Below are positions 45,301 through 57,783 of a DNA stretch of 64,000 bases, piece after piece (the stretch's first letter is position 1; each line of letters starts with the position of its first letter). Made by a program: the position numbers and the translations under genes. Source of the DNA: Axinella damicornis (Eukaryota > Porifera > Demospongiae > Axinellida > Axinellidae); assembly GCA_963931865.1 (NCBI GenBank), contig OZ007511.1, positions 10,925,396-10,989,395 on the forward strand, read 5' to 3'. Below the pieces are notes generated by a model. The model was not told the DNA's origin. It saw nothing but the letters and a program-made list of their open reading frames with translations, and searched no databases.

Positions 45301-46291
45301 CACGACAAGCCTCATGCAGTAGAGTATCGCCATACCCGTACCTACTCTCTGGATCACAGCGGTACTGCTCCACCAATCTCCTGGTCACATCCAGCCAGCC
45401 ATGGTACCGTTGGCAGGAGTAGTGCAGCAGAATTCTACTATGTTTACTACAAGCAGTGTTACAATCTTGTGCAGTAAGGAGGATTTCAACAACAGATAGC
45501 CATCTAGCCTTACAAGCCTCAAGCAGTGGAGTATTACCCTTGCTGTTCTGACAGGCTGTACTGCAGCCCTGCTCACCAACAAGGTACCTCACAATGTCCA
45601 CATAACCCCCACGACAAGCCTCATGCAGTGGAGTATCACCATACCTGTTCTGACAGGCTGCACTGCACCCCAGTTCACTAACAAGGTACCTCACAATGTG
45701 CACATGACCCTCATGACAAGCCTCATGCAGTGGAGTATTACCATCCCCGTCCCTACTCTGTGGATCACAGCGGTGCTTCGCCAGGATAGGATAGGATAGG
45801 ATAATTTTTAATTTTCGACAGGTAGGTCCCATCAGCCGGGGGCTGGTCTCCCTGGAAGTCCTGTACACCAACCTCCTTGTCACGTCCAACCAGCCATGGT
45901 GGCAGGAGAAGTGTAGCAGAATTCTACTATGTTTACTACAAGCAGTGCTACAATCTTGCGCAGTAAGGAGGATTTCAACAACAGCTAGGCGTCCAATCTT
46001 ACAAGCCTCAAGCAGTGGAGTATTACCCTTGTTGTTCTGACAGGCTGTACTGCACCCCCTTTCACTAACAAGGTATCTCACAATGTCCACATGCCCATTA
46101 CGACAAGCCTCATGCAGTGGAGTATCCCTATTAAAATCCCTACTCTCTGGATCACAGCGGTACTGCTCCACCAACCTCCTGGTCACGTCCAGCCAGCCAC
46201 AGTGGCAGGAGCAGTGGAGAAGAGTTCTCTCGAACGGCCAGTCACTTCTATCTCCCCGCACACAAGCAAGTAATAGCTCGTCGGCAGACAT
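42307..46291 (-). CDS. Ankyrin-repeat Roc–COR GTPase with death-like C-terminus (copy B, 4 units plus insertion)
   Basis: The main exon 46,291→42,464 is exactly 1276 codons and starts MSADELLLACVRGD. A GTAAGT donor joins the last exon 42,324→42,307 (EINNH, stop) across an intron of about 140 bp, giving about 1281 residues. The N-terminal cap is shorter than in A and M, which both carry an RVKNPEHVRS segment. Four main ankyrin supra-units are interspersed with extra repeats. An in-frame stretch of about 28 codons (YRTSRETSPRLMGPTCRK…) interrupts one ankyrin repeat at about 45,778–45,864. The P-loop GNPSAGKST is near residue 591, then VYDLAGQ, GSWADK, COR-like and death-like segments as in the sister genes. 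A small foldback (GGTCACCTG/CAGGTGACC, about 46,317–46,380) lies just upstream of the start codon. The frame is otherwise intact. Confidence 0.87.
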
Positions 46292-46719
46292 TGACTATAG
46301 TAGTGAAACCTGCTTTAGCGGTCACCTGAATAATTAAGGCGATCGCCTCCGCTTTGCGGTCAGCTTGCAGGTGACCGGTTACCCCAAATTGCCTTCCGCA
46401 TCCTGTACAATGAGTGGGCGGGGCTCAAATTAATTGTAGCACTTGGTGTGGTCCATTCGTAGCCTGAGTTTTAAAGCAGTAATTCTGGGTTTAGGGCCAT
46501 GCAGTTTGAGAATGAAATTGGTAGTGTTCCTAAAATGAGAATGCTGAGCCATCAGTGGCCCATCACACTGATACATGTACAACAGTGGTAGCTAGTAGCT
46601 ACACAGTATAAAATGAAGGTATTATTATACGTTGAGCTGGATGTATAATAATGATAAAATAATGACTACCACGATGACACATATGAAAGTGGTACGATAG
46701 TAATTGGGGCGAGAGATTA

Positions 46720-47345
46720 GGGGTTAGGTTAGCAGAGATTTCCAGCTCCTTCCGCCATATACCACCAGCTCCTTCCGCCTCAATCACCACTTCAGCACTT
46801 AATTCTTCCATAACATACTCATCCACTCTTAGACTAGCTCCTGCATCTCCCTGTATGCTCCTTCCCAGCAGCAAAGCCATCATGCATGTCTTCTTCAGCC
46901 CTCCAATACTCCTCTAACCACTCCTGTGTTCCTTCCATCCCACCTATTCTCTCCACCAACCTCTGCCTCTCCCAGCTGATCATGAACTCCTCACACCTTA
47001 TACCAGGAAGTGTTTGACGTCCTCTACTTCCCCACTGTCACATAACACACATCTATCATCAGTACACATCCTCTTTTTTGTCTTCAAACAAACATGAGCC
47101 TGTCCTCAACCAAAACTGTAACCTCAACTCTTCCTGCCCTTGTGTACTGCTCCAGACCAGCTCCTTCCGTCACCTTTCTCAGACTATTTTTACCTTCTAC
47201 TTCCTCAGACTACTTTTTCTTTCTACTTCCTCCAACCATTCTCTTGAGTTGATGCTGTGACTCTCTCCTTCCATTCCTGTACTGGACCCATCTTGTAATT
47301 TTCCAACTCGTACTTCATTCACTCTCACCCTCCCAACTAACCCCC
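46720..47345 (-). mobile_element. Non-LTR retrotransposon ORF2 C-terminal relic
   Basis: The minus strand reads RMCTDDRCVLCDSGEVEDVK then HFL and, after a stop, CEEFMISWERQRLVERIGG, followed by WLEEYWRAEEDMHDGF. The C-x2-C…VEDVxHFL…C arrangement is typical of the zinc-binding tail of LINE proteins. Several stops show it is dead. It sits between copy B of the ankyrin–Roc gene and the KIAA0930 gene and has no counterpart in segment A. Confidence 0.65.
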
Positions 47346-48209
47346 GCCCCACACTCCTTCATCTTTGCTGTTATCTGCTTGACCATATGCATGCATGCAA
47401 CCTGCTGTCATCAATTCCAGAATAAGCCTCCCATAGGATGTAGCTACATACACGTACGTTTCAAACGTAAATTCTAATGACCACTAATGTTTCACTTCTC
47501 CCTAAGCTCCGTTAGGAGCTCCACTCCCACCTGGGAACATTTTCAGCCCTAGCTCAGCAGTAAGCAGTGCATGGGTCTATGGTGTTAATTATAACTACAA
47601 GGTTTATCAGTAACCAGCAATGACCGCAAAACATGTGGATATCACATTAGAACGAATTGGCATGTGCATGCATTCGTGGGTCTGATAACATAGTACATAC
47701 ATGCATGTCATTGTATTACGTATAGTAACTTTCACAACCCCTCCGTTATGGATCGAAGGCAGCTTGAAGTATCACAAGCTACCAACCTCACAAAAGCAAT
47801 TGGGGTGTGATGTCTGCCCAGCACTTTGTCTAACTGCATCAGTACAGTACAGTGAGAAGAAGTAGAACAATAAAATTGCTACTCAAAATAATGAAATCTG
47901 CATTCATAGACCAGTGAGGAAGAAAGAATGAGCAATTAATTATTCTCTTCCTAGATGTCATAAAGGAGGTTTTCTTGCACTGTTTAGTATATCTGCAGAA
48001 CAAACAGAGAGTGCAGTCATGAATCAAGTTTCTGTACAATGTTCTTGCCAAAACTGTAAGATTTTAGCATGCTAAGTATAACATAATTTGGGGAGCCCTG
48101 GCGGTGCTGGTGAACACCCAATGGTGTGAATGTCCCCCATATAATTGTGTAACCCTTCATCATAGTTGCCAAGTTTTCAAAAGCAACTTCAGGGACACTT
48201 GGTTAAACG

Positions 48210-48241
<32 letters not shown>

Positions 48242-48869
48242 ATTGAAGGTATACAGACTGCTCTGGTCAAAGAACATAACCACACCATAGTGATACATGG
48301 ATATAATCACATGACACACAATTCGCCACCTCCTGCATGGTGCCATACAGCACTTACATCATTACACAGTCACTATAGACATTACCTAATGATTACACAT
48401 GCAGTAATTACATACGATATACATTACATCATTTCAGTCCATCTTATATGTGCCATCACCCAACGTTTCCATTGACGTGCATTGTCAGACACCATGAGAA
48501 ATGATGAAGTCGGACGATCAAAGCATGCACCACACAACTGCATGCACTACACTTCGTTGAATACTTGGAAAGTCCTCCCTCCACGAAAGGCATTCCCTCC
48601 TTGGCTTCTTTGCTGCAAATATACAGGTACAGTCCTCAGCTAGGCCATTTGCAGCAACATTGTAGCACGTGGTCGTTCACTAATTTCCGTTCCCAGACTG
48701 CAACAAGCCAGGGAACGAGAACAGACCTGTCTTCGCCAAGTACAGTAGCCATCTAACGTTCCTCCTGAGATGAGAACAGGCTATTGCTATTTTTTCCGGG
48801 CTTCCGTACGGGACAGGGGACAAGACAAAGAATTCCTGAACTGTCCGGATGTTTCGGGACACTTGGCAA
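47346..48869. other. Segmental-duplicate flank, no gene; C32 tract
   Basis: The stretch 47,860–48,120 is collinear with 12,270–12,600 of segment A (shared CATAAAGGAGGTTTTCTTG). 48,210–48,241 is 32 consecutive C. No coding signal is visible apart from the 3' part of the KIAA0930 gene that follows. Confidence 0.6.
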
Positions 48870-51800
48870 CTATGCATGCTTCATTCTTTGTGATGGCAAT
48901 TGCAGATAATCACTGATTAATTGATGGACTAAAACTGCACCTATCCTTTGTGTTGCATGGTCTTGCATGCTACGTATGGATCTGAAAGACAGATTCTGTA
49001 TCACATAATACCCAGCATGTATGTTTAGCTTTCCCCTTCCTGCAAATAACCCCCCCCCCCCCCCCCCCCATGTGATGGATCTAGCATACAATTCTTACCA
49101 TCAAAGAGGGTATACCATGGCAACTGCACGTAAGTCAGGTGTGCAAACAGAAGTGAATGTCCCTCTTCTCTTTGTTTCCTTGAGGAGGGAAAGTAGCGTA
49201 CACCTAACCAAATATTTATGATCAGCCAATATGAGTTGGATTGTTACATGAACATGGTCCCTAGGTTAATAAGTAAGTACCGCCAAGTGCCTGCATGGTC
49301 ATTCATTCTGTCCCCGAGTTCAGGGTGCCAATGTGCAATTAAGCTCTCTGTACACGCCCTTTTCGCAGCTCCAAAATGCAGACAAGCATCGGCAACTGGT
49401 ACTAATCGTGAGGAAACATATTATTTTTGCACATTCGTACTCACAGGCTGGCAGGAACCCTGCAGTGTACTATACCCTGTGTGCTTTACGTACTGTTGTA
49501 CATGAAATTTAATGTGGTGTGACAAGAGTAACACACTGTATGGGGAGGGGGCACAAATATTGATTTGATAGCCTCGTTCTCAGACCCTTCAGCCTCGGAG
49601 GGAGGCTAAATATTTTAAGTGCAGCTTCGTTTTTGTTACCGACGAGGGGTTTACTGCAATGGAGGCTACCTAGGGCCAACAGAAGACAGGACCTACCGGT
49701 ACATGTAGGTCCCCCGGGACCAATACAGTGTTCCCTCCAAAGGACATGAGACCATGCTTCAGAGCGTACTGTAGCATAAACTAACACATTAATGGCTTTG
49801 TGAAGCTTGTTGTCCATCTCGTATCCACACCACTTTAATAGCGGTCGACCTACGTTCCATGGTTAATAATACGCTTTCATTAGAACATAGAAGGTGCTCC
49901 ATTTTATATGGTAATTTGTATTTCTTGTACAGAATTCATTAATGTTTAACGTACCGTTTTAGATGTAACTTGGACCGTAGGTTGAATCTGTCTTTGATTG
50001 ACCCTGCAAAGAATGATAATTGGATTCAATACCACCAGATTGCCATACTGTACATGACTTCTGTTTCAGCAATCTTAAACTCCTGGTAGGGGAACAAACA
50101 GTCCGCACACATAATACTCTGGAAGGCACACCAACATCTTGACCATACCATCATGATCATCGTCCACTGGCATTTTTGCAGAAACTCACCGTGGAGATAT
50201 GAGCGTTCTTTTCCTCCCGCTCGCTGTCACACTTCGACCACAGTGGACAGGACGTGGCCTCACACACAGGTAGATGTATTAGTATGAGCTGGTACATGCA
50301 TGCAATCAGAGTTCACTTGCGAAACAAGCTTGCCCTACCAGGATAGCAGTTGCCACTCGTATTTCAGTCATAGCCTCATTCCCAGGCCCTGCCCAGCTTT
50401 TCGTCGCTTGTACCACAAGCGACGAAAGGCTGGACGGGGCTGTTTCAATCATGCTAATGAAGTCTGAAACTAATACAAAATCTAGGATTACCTTTCTTGT
50501 GTGCTTCAGACTTCGTAGCAGAATCAGTGTACTCTTCTCGCTCACTGTTTTCTTCACTACTTCCATTAGAAGCTGAAAACCCAGAATCCACTCTGTGGGC
50601 CTCCAAGCGGGACTTGTCACTGGCAGATTCTTCTGATTGTCTTGACTCACTGCTACTTTGGATTTCAACATGTGAAACCTCTTTCGATAGTACATTAGCA
50701 GGCAAATGTAATGGTGAGGGTATATTAGTAGGTGCTTGTTCACTTGGAAACACCTTTGCATCTGTTTGTTTTGCTACACCTTCCTCATCAGTACCGGGTG
50801 GAAGTGCGGGAGACTTCTTTGAACTTGTAGACAGGATCTGTTCTAGACTGTTTAATCGTGGTTGTACAACTGCACCCTTCCAAACTGCCATTTCTGCAAA
50901 TCCCTTCAAATCTGGACCTCTCATTCGAATGAATTTGTAGGCGTGAGAGTATTCATACATCCTGCTACTATGTTTGTGAATGGCAGAAATCCTTTTCAAC
51001 TTTGAACTCAGTGGAACCTGCACAAGGAGTTGGAGAAATTAAGATTACTTATTAGGTGGACTACAATATAAACTATACGTAGCAGGTTGAGATTAATCTA
51101 TTGTTGGACACGCCCATGCGCCATGGAGATCCCGTAACCTTAGAACAGCAGATAACTGAACAGCAAAGAGAACTCATGGTCTCAAGGGCCAGCTGTAGAG
51201 ACTTATACACAGCATGAACAGACAGGCTACCATCAATCGTTTAGACTATGGCCTAATGTGCTTTGATCTTTTGAAGTTAACGAGGTCTCCAAAATCAAAT
51301 AGACACCTCATCAAAAATTCGAGAGAGACTAAAAGATATAACCCATAGTCTAAGCCGGTTATTGCACTCAAGGAACTCTCTTATCTGTATAGAGACCTTC
51401 GGGATGCACCTGTAATCACCTTGGGCTTTGCCATTGATATCGGTGACTACACGTATATATATGCTTTAAACGTGCACGGAGAGAATCATCACCTATGAGT
51501 AAGTTGTTACAGTTGAGGCTAGTGCCAAACTTCAACTACCGTAGTCGCGCGTTATTAGGCGCATGCGCCTATAACTCCACAGGAAGGAAATATGCGCCTA
51601 TAAGCGAGATGCGCCTAATAACACATGTAATAATAACGACATTCCTCGAATAGGAAGCGCGCTTCAATTCGAATATAGCTGTTTTCCACTCCGAAGGAAA
51701 AAGGCAGAGTTTCTGGAAGAAGACTGCAGCGCTTACCTGGGACGAGAGTTGAACCTGTGCCTAACAGCGAATATGCGCCTATAAGTGAGATGCGCCTAAT

Positions 51801-54620
51801 AACGCGTGACTACGGTATACTAACTAATACCTGTTCCTTCCGTTCATGAACAATCTCCAGGATTGAGTAGTCAACTGCACCCAGAAACACCATCTGATTT
51901 GTAGCTAAACCCTAGTTGATAAAATACAACGTACATAAATCAGGAAGACGAAACAATAGAGGCATCACAAGTGTCCTGGTTTGAAAAAACTTGGAACTTC
52001 TGAAGCTGAGGTAATTAAGATATGCAGGTACACGATCTACACTCAAAATAGTATTGCCAAGGGAAGGAGTGGACTCAGCGGAGCATACTTGCCTGTTTTG
52101 CCTACCACCTGAAGTGTTGGATGGATTGGCTTCCCATTCATGCAGATTAATACTGGACCAGGGTTTTGCAACTTGAATGAGAATTCTTATCTTACTGAAG
52201 AGACGCAGAGACAAAAAGCCATTGTGAGGCAAGTGAGGCAATCTTTCTCCAGTAGATGCCATCACTGCACTTGATCTGCCAATTTTGACCAATCAGTTTC
52301 CCACGCATATAGTTTACAGAAAGTGCTGGGCTATTTTAATCCAGTCACATACGTATCTCCAGGAAAGATAATTCATAGAATTGTTGCTCTGAATCAGCTT
52401 TATATCCACATACCTTGTTTGATGCTATCAACTGAACAGCGACCTTCTCTCCTGGACCCTGAAGATGGACATCACTGAATACCTGCAAGAAATGAAAATG
52501 TGCAGTTTAAGCTATGATTGCTGGATGGGTAGGGAGAGTTATAATGGACAAATTTACAAGACTGCTGACCCAGCACATATGGGAATGTTGCCAGGCCCTT
52601 CTGTGATCTTTGTGAACATTTGGAAAATGAATTCCTCCCAGATTAATTGGGATGATAATGGTCTTTTAATCCCAGGCCACTTGGCAGGAGAGAAAGCAGC
52701 CTGGTAGCCACTGCTTGCACATGCGTGACCATTCCCAGGGAATTCATGTATGCTTGTAAATGGTCGGTACAACGTTTGATACATATACACATGTACGTCC
52801 CATTCACTTCCATACCACGAACCTGGGAACAAGGCCACCCCAACATCTACCAGGTTTGTACTTCTGGCCATGTACTTGCCTACAGACTGTGACCAGCATC
52901 ACAGCCTCCTTGTCACAGTCTCAAAGACGTTATCACAGCAAACCAAACCTCACCTCCTCAAAGTTATCCACACAGAACATGATATTGGGATAGACAATGT
53001 CAGCTATCTTGCCCTTCTTGTCCATTCTGCAATTATGAAAGCAAGCGATCAAGGAAACCATGTGCTTAGTATATAGCCACAATTACTCATTGTCTGGCTA
53101 CTTATACCATGGGGGGGGGGGGGGGGGGGGGGGGAGGGATATAGCACTGCCAATGCCTTTGATTTGTATGGCTGCTCTGGTACAAGTACTTATAGATTCT
53201 TTAGAATTCCTCAAGATATGCAAACGGATTCGTTATTAATTTTAGCTATAGCAATGGTGGGACTCTTTCATTTAGCATACATTCCGGAAAATGTAAATTC
53301 CCCGCACCAATAGCTGGCATGGTTATGCAGCTTTAGCATTTCATTGGTCAGCTGCTACCTTCACGTCCCTAGTAACAGAAATTTGTGTAAGACCGGCACC
53401 TGCATGTCTACGAGTCCGTATACTCCTCTGAGAACAGACCAATAAATCCTTTGGGTCACGTGATCTATACTGATACACTAGCAATAATAATGTGTGAATC
53501 CATGCACTTGACATGCTAATCTTGAACAGTTCATGTCTGCATATGGAGGTACATACAGGCATACCTCCTATGAGTTGGTGAGGGGTACACTTGCTGCATA
53601 AGAAAGCATACAGTAACTACATCATCACAGCACAGCAGTGATTGAATGTAGCTACAATCTACATTTATGCACACAGTCAAGTCACCATACACACTCCCCT
53701 TAATTGATTTAGGCATGAGACGTGCCCAAGTACCTCAAAATCTGTCCGAGTACACAAAGACCTCAAAATCTGCCAAAGTACACAAAGATATTCTAAATCC
53801 GCCACAAAGTACACAAAGACCTCGAAATCCGCTCACAAAGTACACAAAGACCTCGGGGCAAGTGCATGCAGCGTACCCAAATCTGTATCAATACACTAAG
53901 ATTTTAACGTGCGTCTGTGTGTGCATCTGTGTGTGTGTCTGTGTGTGTGTCTGTGAGTGACGGAAGTTGGATGTTCGTGGGGCGGGACTAGACTATAGTA
54001 ACGCGTGACCTTCGTACTTTAATTTATTTACTGAACCTCGAAGAATGTTCGAGAACATTGGGCTGGAATCCAGCTGGGGCTGCGAGCGGATGCGGACGCA
54101 AGCGGCGAGCAGCAGCTGAAGTGGACGCAATCGGGGAGCAGCAGCCGGAGAGCTGTCCGGCGCCGGATTACTCACGGTAGGCGAACGAAGGGGAAGCGAA
54201 GCTACTTGTAGGCTTCAACTATTGAGGAAGTGAAGACATACAATTTCAACGGACGACCTGGCCTAGAATTAGCCTCGTTCCGCGCCGTCTCGGGCCTAGG
54301 AACGAGGCTAGCCTAGAATAAATGAACACGGAGAGGAGAACAATGTTGGACTTCAGTCAGTATGAGACATCTCCTGCTTGCAATTCAGTCACAGATTGAG
54401 ATGAAGAGTATGACAAGATATGCAAACGGATTCGTTATTTTAGCAACAGTGGGACTCTTTCAGTTAGCATACATTCCGGAAAATGTAAATTCCCCGCACC
54501 AATAGCTGGTCTAAGATCATGTGCAGAAGTTCAACTATAGGCTTCAAGTGCTGTATGTAATATGCACAGTCTCATAGGCCAACAGAGGCCTGCTGCTTTC
54601 ACAGCAAGACTATAAAACTG

Positions 54621-54657
<37 letters not shown>

Positions 54658-57600
54658 ACATCTATCTAACATCTATCTAGTGTATGCTAGTAACTATGTG
54701 GATCATAATCACTACTCTATGACTTGACAATACTGATTCTTGCACACGATAAAGATCCCACTGACAAACTTCAGCGTAAACCGTAAAAGCAACAATTAAT
54801 GCACAACCTTATCGGAAACGTCTCATGTAGTACAAACTGCACCTGGGTAATCTTTGTCCTGACAGAGTCAATAGCATCGGTACCAGGCTTGACAGTGATG
54901 GTACTGCACGTTACATGGTACTGAAACTGTACGAAATAATAGTATACAAGCTTATACTGACTGAGGGACATGCTGGCATGGCGTATAGTATACCTTATAA
55001 GGTCATGTGGGTACTACTAGCACTATGTAAATAGTGAATCTGAAAGCAACGTTAATGGCAGTATGTGATGTCACATACACGTGCATTAATTGGGGTGAGC
55101 TGCAAGCTAGCTACCTATGAAGCTCCACGAGCCTAGCTATGGAATAGGGGAGGTCACAGAAATGTTTGTTGTACGTATTCTAATACCTAACACCATATAC
55201 TCACTCACCTCATGGAGGATGAGATTGAGATAGAGGGTCTGGTCCCACAGCACAGATGCATCTGAAGGTCTACATACATGCAAAAACAATGAAATTATCG
55301 GACAACGTAATGAATGCAAGATACCAATCTCACATGAGATGGCTGCAGAATGTTAACTTCCTGCATTATACGTCACTCCTAACTACAATCTTACAACACT
55401 ATACGATGGGTTAATTGCAGACCCCTAGCAAGCACTATTTCTTCACTGTACAGTCCTACAACTCATGGCTATCTACAGAGCCTTGCCTCAGGTTAACGTG
55501 TACGATGGTAAGAGTTGGGAATAGGCCAGCTGCAGAGCCATACACACAGCAGACCCGCAGCACATTCAAGCACCGTAAGTACCAATACCCAAACCGCTTA
55601 GCGCAGACATACCCTGGCAAGGACCGCGAGTCCCTTCTCAGCACCTCCACCGTCTCCGGCCCCTAGAAAAGCAAGAAAGAATAAACCATGCCTATGTTAC
55701 TATGGATACAAACAAACACACCATGTTCACAAGCCCCCAAAATGCGGTCAAGGCTGGCTATTGGGTCACCACTTCCAGTGTTGTTGTATGTCATTGCATA
55801 ATCTACTGTGCTTAGGTGCATGACATAAGACTGTGCATATGCTGTGGTCTGCATGCACGCTTGTATGTTTGAGCGTGTAATCGCCAAGCATAGTACTAGC
55901 AACACACTGCAGTCCCAAAGATGGTCTGTGTACTCCAATGCTCTGTCCTCCTTGCTGTTCGTGCAGCTACTCACACAAAGAGAGGGTTACTGCTGACTAT
56001 GAAACTCAGGGAGTAATGCCTTGCTGTTGCACAACGGCACTCGTACCAACTAGCTACAAACACATTTTGCATGTGCAGTGGGTGGGCCTATTATCAATTG
56101 AGTGGTAAAACTCGAAAATACGCCCACCTCCGTCTTTGAGTAGCCACTAAAGTTCATCGCCCATGGGCGTATTATCAAGAGATTACGGTACTTACCTTTG
56201 TGGAGTTGACCTTCACAAAGAACAGCAGGTCATCCCTGTCCTCCTGGTGGGAGTGCACAAACAGCTGGTGGAAGGTGTCTGCCCAGTAGGGGTCAGCTGG
56301 CAAGGGTGAGGCTGTTGGCAAACAAACAGTTATACCATGAGAGAGGAAGGACAGCTAGGATAGCCATCCGGACACATAGCTCTTTACACACACAGGGACA
56401 GGAAGAAAATGGATAGGTAAATAAGGAGAATAAGTGGTAAATTTGGGAACGAGACTAATGTCATGCCATGTGTCGCAGGACTCCTACGTGTCGTGTCGTA
56501 AGGTTCATAGAACCAGGGATGAAAATAACTATTTCACAACAGTCTGAACTTTGTCAGACCACAATGTAACTTGACCTGCCACCATTGAATGTTGATCTGA
56601 CATTAAGTTCTTGGAGGAACATTGCACAGCAAGAACATACAATACATGCATGATTGCACAAGATATAATAATATTCCAGTCTTATACTGCCTAGGCCTAC
56701 AAACAACGCACTACAGTGTAGACACAAGAGACCTATAGCTGTCCATATTGTCCACTTCAGTACGTAGACACGTCATAGACTGATGCTCCCGCTCGTATAT
56801 CCGTTGCCAGTTGTGGAAAGTCTCCTTTGACACTTGTCTTTTCGATTGCTTCGTTTCGAGGCGCTGCTTGCCCTTGATCCCTCAGCTAGCTAACTGTCTT
56901 TCGCTTGCAAGTGCTCACATGCGCAATAGTCGAAGCCATTTTGATGACTCTGCATTTTTCTACACGTGGTGAAAATTGAATTATTGCAGGCGCATGCGCA
57001 CCTCTTGTCCGGCCGTAATGACCGATCGTGAAGTGAAATGGACGACCAAACTAGCTATATGAACGGATTTTGGCCGATGGCCGGCCGTTATTTTCATCCC
57101 TGAGAACCCACACATTAATTGGTGTTTACATGGGCAGCACGTAATTTTCAGGCTTTGAGTCTTCCCTTTGACTATCAGTGGTAGTAAAATGTTGATGGGG
57201 TATTGGATTGGTGGATTTGGGTGGAGTTTCGCTCTCAACACGAACTGCAGACAGACTGGCTCGTGAGACTACTACAGTATTGTATAGAGTAGGCATTGGT
57301 CACGCAATCTACAAACAGCGGCTACCGGTACTAGTACAACGTTCCAACTTAGTGTCAACTGTTCCCCAAACTTATAGTGTCAACCCTTTATGAGGGGTGT
57401 GGTTCATTATGCTAGTGGGTGTGTCTTAATGCTAATAGGCCAAGATGTGTTGATCGCAACAACAAATAACGGTCACAATAGCATCACACAATCCGACAGA
57501 ACCAACAGTGCCCAAATTTTGGTCTCCGTAAATTCAATTTGACCCATTCGATTATACAACTTTAACGAGTACAATGCTGCAGACGAAAAGTACAAGAAAC

Positions 57601-57712
57601 GAGTTTATTTCTTACCACCATCCTTCCCATTGTCCCTGAAGCGTTCAACTTGGAAGCGGGAACGAAGCTCCTGTACTACTTCGACAAGATTCGAAGTTGT
57701 TCTTGATGCCAT
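48870..57712 (-). CDS. KIAA0930: KIAA0930 homologue (DUF2045), complete 12-exon gene
   Basis: Exons in transcript order: 57,712–57,616 (MASRTTSNLVEVVQ), 56,296–56,196, 55,662–55,613, 55,269–55,209, 54,926–54,843, a 29-nt microexon 53,593–53,565, 53,026–52,954, 52,482–52,414, 51,911–51,831, 51,017–50,492, 49,203–49,099, and 48,934–48,870 (stop). All borders are AG/GT and the phases close exactly, giving 1341 nt or 446 residues; the family is about 400. Recognisable blocks are VEVLRRDSRSLPG, LWDQTLYLNLILHE, QVYPSPTHRR, VYPNIMFCVDNFEE, FIRMRGPDLKGFAEMAV and HSLLFAHLTYVQLP. The ninth... tenth-exon region after FAEMAV is a serine/glutamate-rich, probably disordered insert of about 120 residues. 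The protein family is conserved in animals, but its function is not established; no signal peptide or membrane segment is seen. Introns hold several mobile elements. Confidence 0.92.
50082..50360. repeat. Old, isolated copy of the promoter/first-exon-like repeat
   Basis: AAACTCCTGGTAGGGGAACA, GCAGAAACTCACCGTGG and CTACCAGGATAGCAGTTGCC match the arrays at 9.2, 13.3 and 32.5 kb at low identity. It lies in an intron of the KIAA0930 homologue. Confidence 0.6.
50366..50440. mobile_element. Hairpin MITE, TAGCCTCGTTCCCAGG family
   Basis: TAGCCTCATTCCCAGGCCC followed by CAGCTTTTCGTCGCTTGT and the inverted ACAAGCGACGAAAGGCTG. The right terminus is incomplete. It lies about 50 nt beyond the donor of the largest KIAA0930 exon. 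Confidence 0.75.
51537..51817. mobile_element. TA-flanked MITE, TACCGTAGTC ends, in a KIAA0930 intron
   Basis: Inverted ends of about 28 bp: TACCGTAGTCGCGCGTTATT on the left, complement of AATAACGCGTGACTACGGTA on the right. Both start with TA, as in mariner-type insertions. TGCGCCTATAAG and GCGAGATGCGCC motifs recur inside. The right end is 13 nt from the donor of exon 51,911–51,831. Confidence 0.85.
53228..53310. repeat. Dispersed repeat shared with 54,420–54,510
   Basis: GCAAACGGATTCGTTATT, GGGACTCTTTCA and CATTCCGGAAAATGTAAATT occur in the same order at both places. They are two copies of one short element in neighbouring introns. Confidence 0.8.
53740..53865. repeat. Tandem repeat of ACAAAGACCTCGAAATCCG
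   Basis: Four to five units of about 25–31 bp around AAGTACACAAAGACCTC. They generate a spurious repeat-rich frame on the plus strand. A (GTGTGTCT)n stretch follows near 53,920–53,955. Confidence 0.85.
54080..54175. repeat. GC-rich minisatellite, GGACGCAATCGGGGAGCAGC unit
   Basis: About three units of about 30 bp (GGACGCAAGCGGCGAGCAGC, GGACGCAATCGGGGAGCAGC). The reverse complement of the same unit forms the array at 63,205–63,360. Confidence 0.8.
54621..54680. repeat. (ATCT)n microsatellite
   Basis: About nine perfect ATCT units, then two ATCTAACATCTATCT variants. Confidence 0.97.
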
Positions 57713-57783
57713 AGCGCTAGTGTTTGTCTCGTTCCCAGCCCGACCCTGATGCCTGGGAATGAGACTGCCACAACTAATGAATA

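Noticed and set aside
53667..53960. Repeat-containing protein from 53,667
   Set aside because: Generated by the ACAAAGACCTC tandem repeat and a GT-rich microsatellite inside an intron.
54176..54201. 26-nt candidate linker exon for the KIAA0930 homologue before a GTGAGT donor
   Set aside because: The length fits the phase, but the residues do not match the family; the 29-nt exon at 53,593–53,565 fits both phase and motif.
55570..55612. Longer version of KIAA0930 exon 3 ending at GTACTTAC
   Set aside because: It would create a stop codon at the junction; the GTATGT donor at 55,612 keeps the frame and the conserved LPG.
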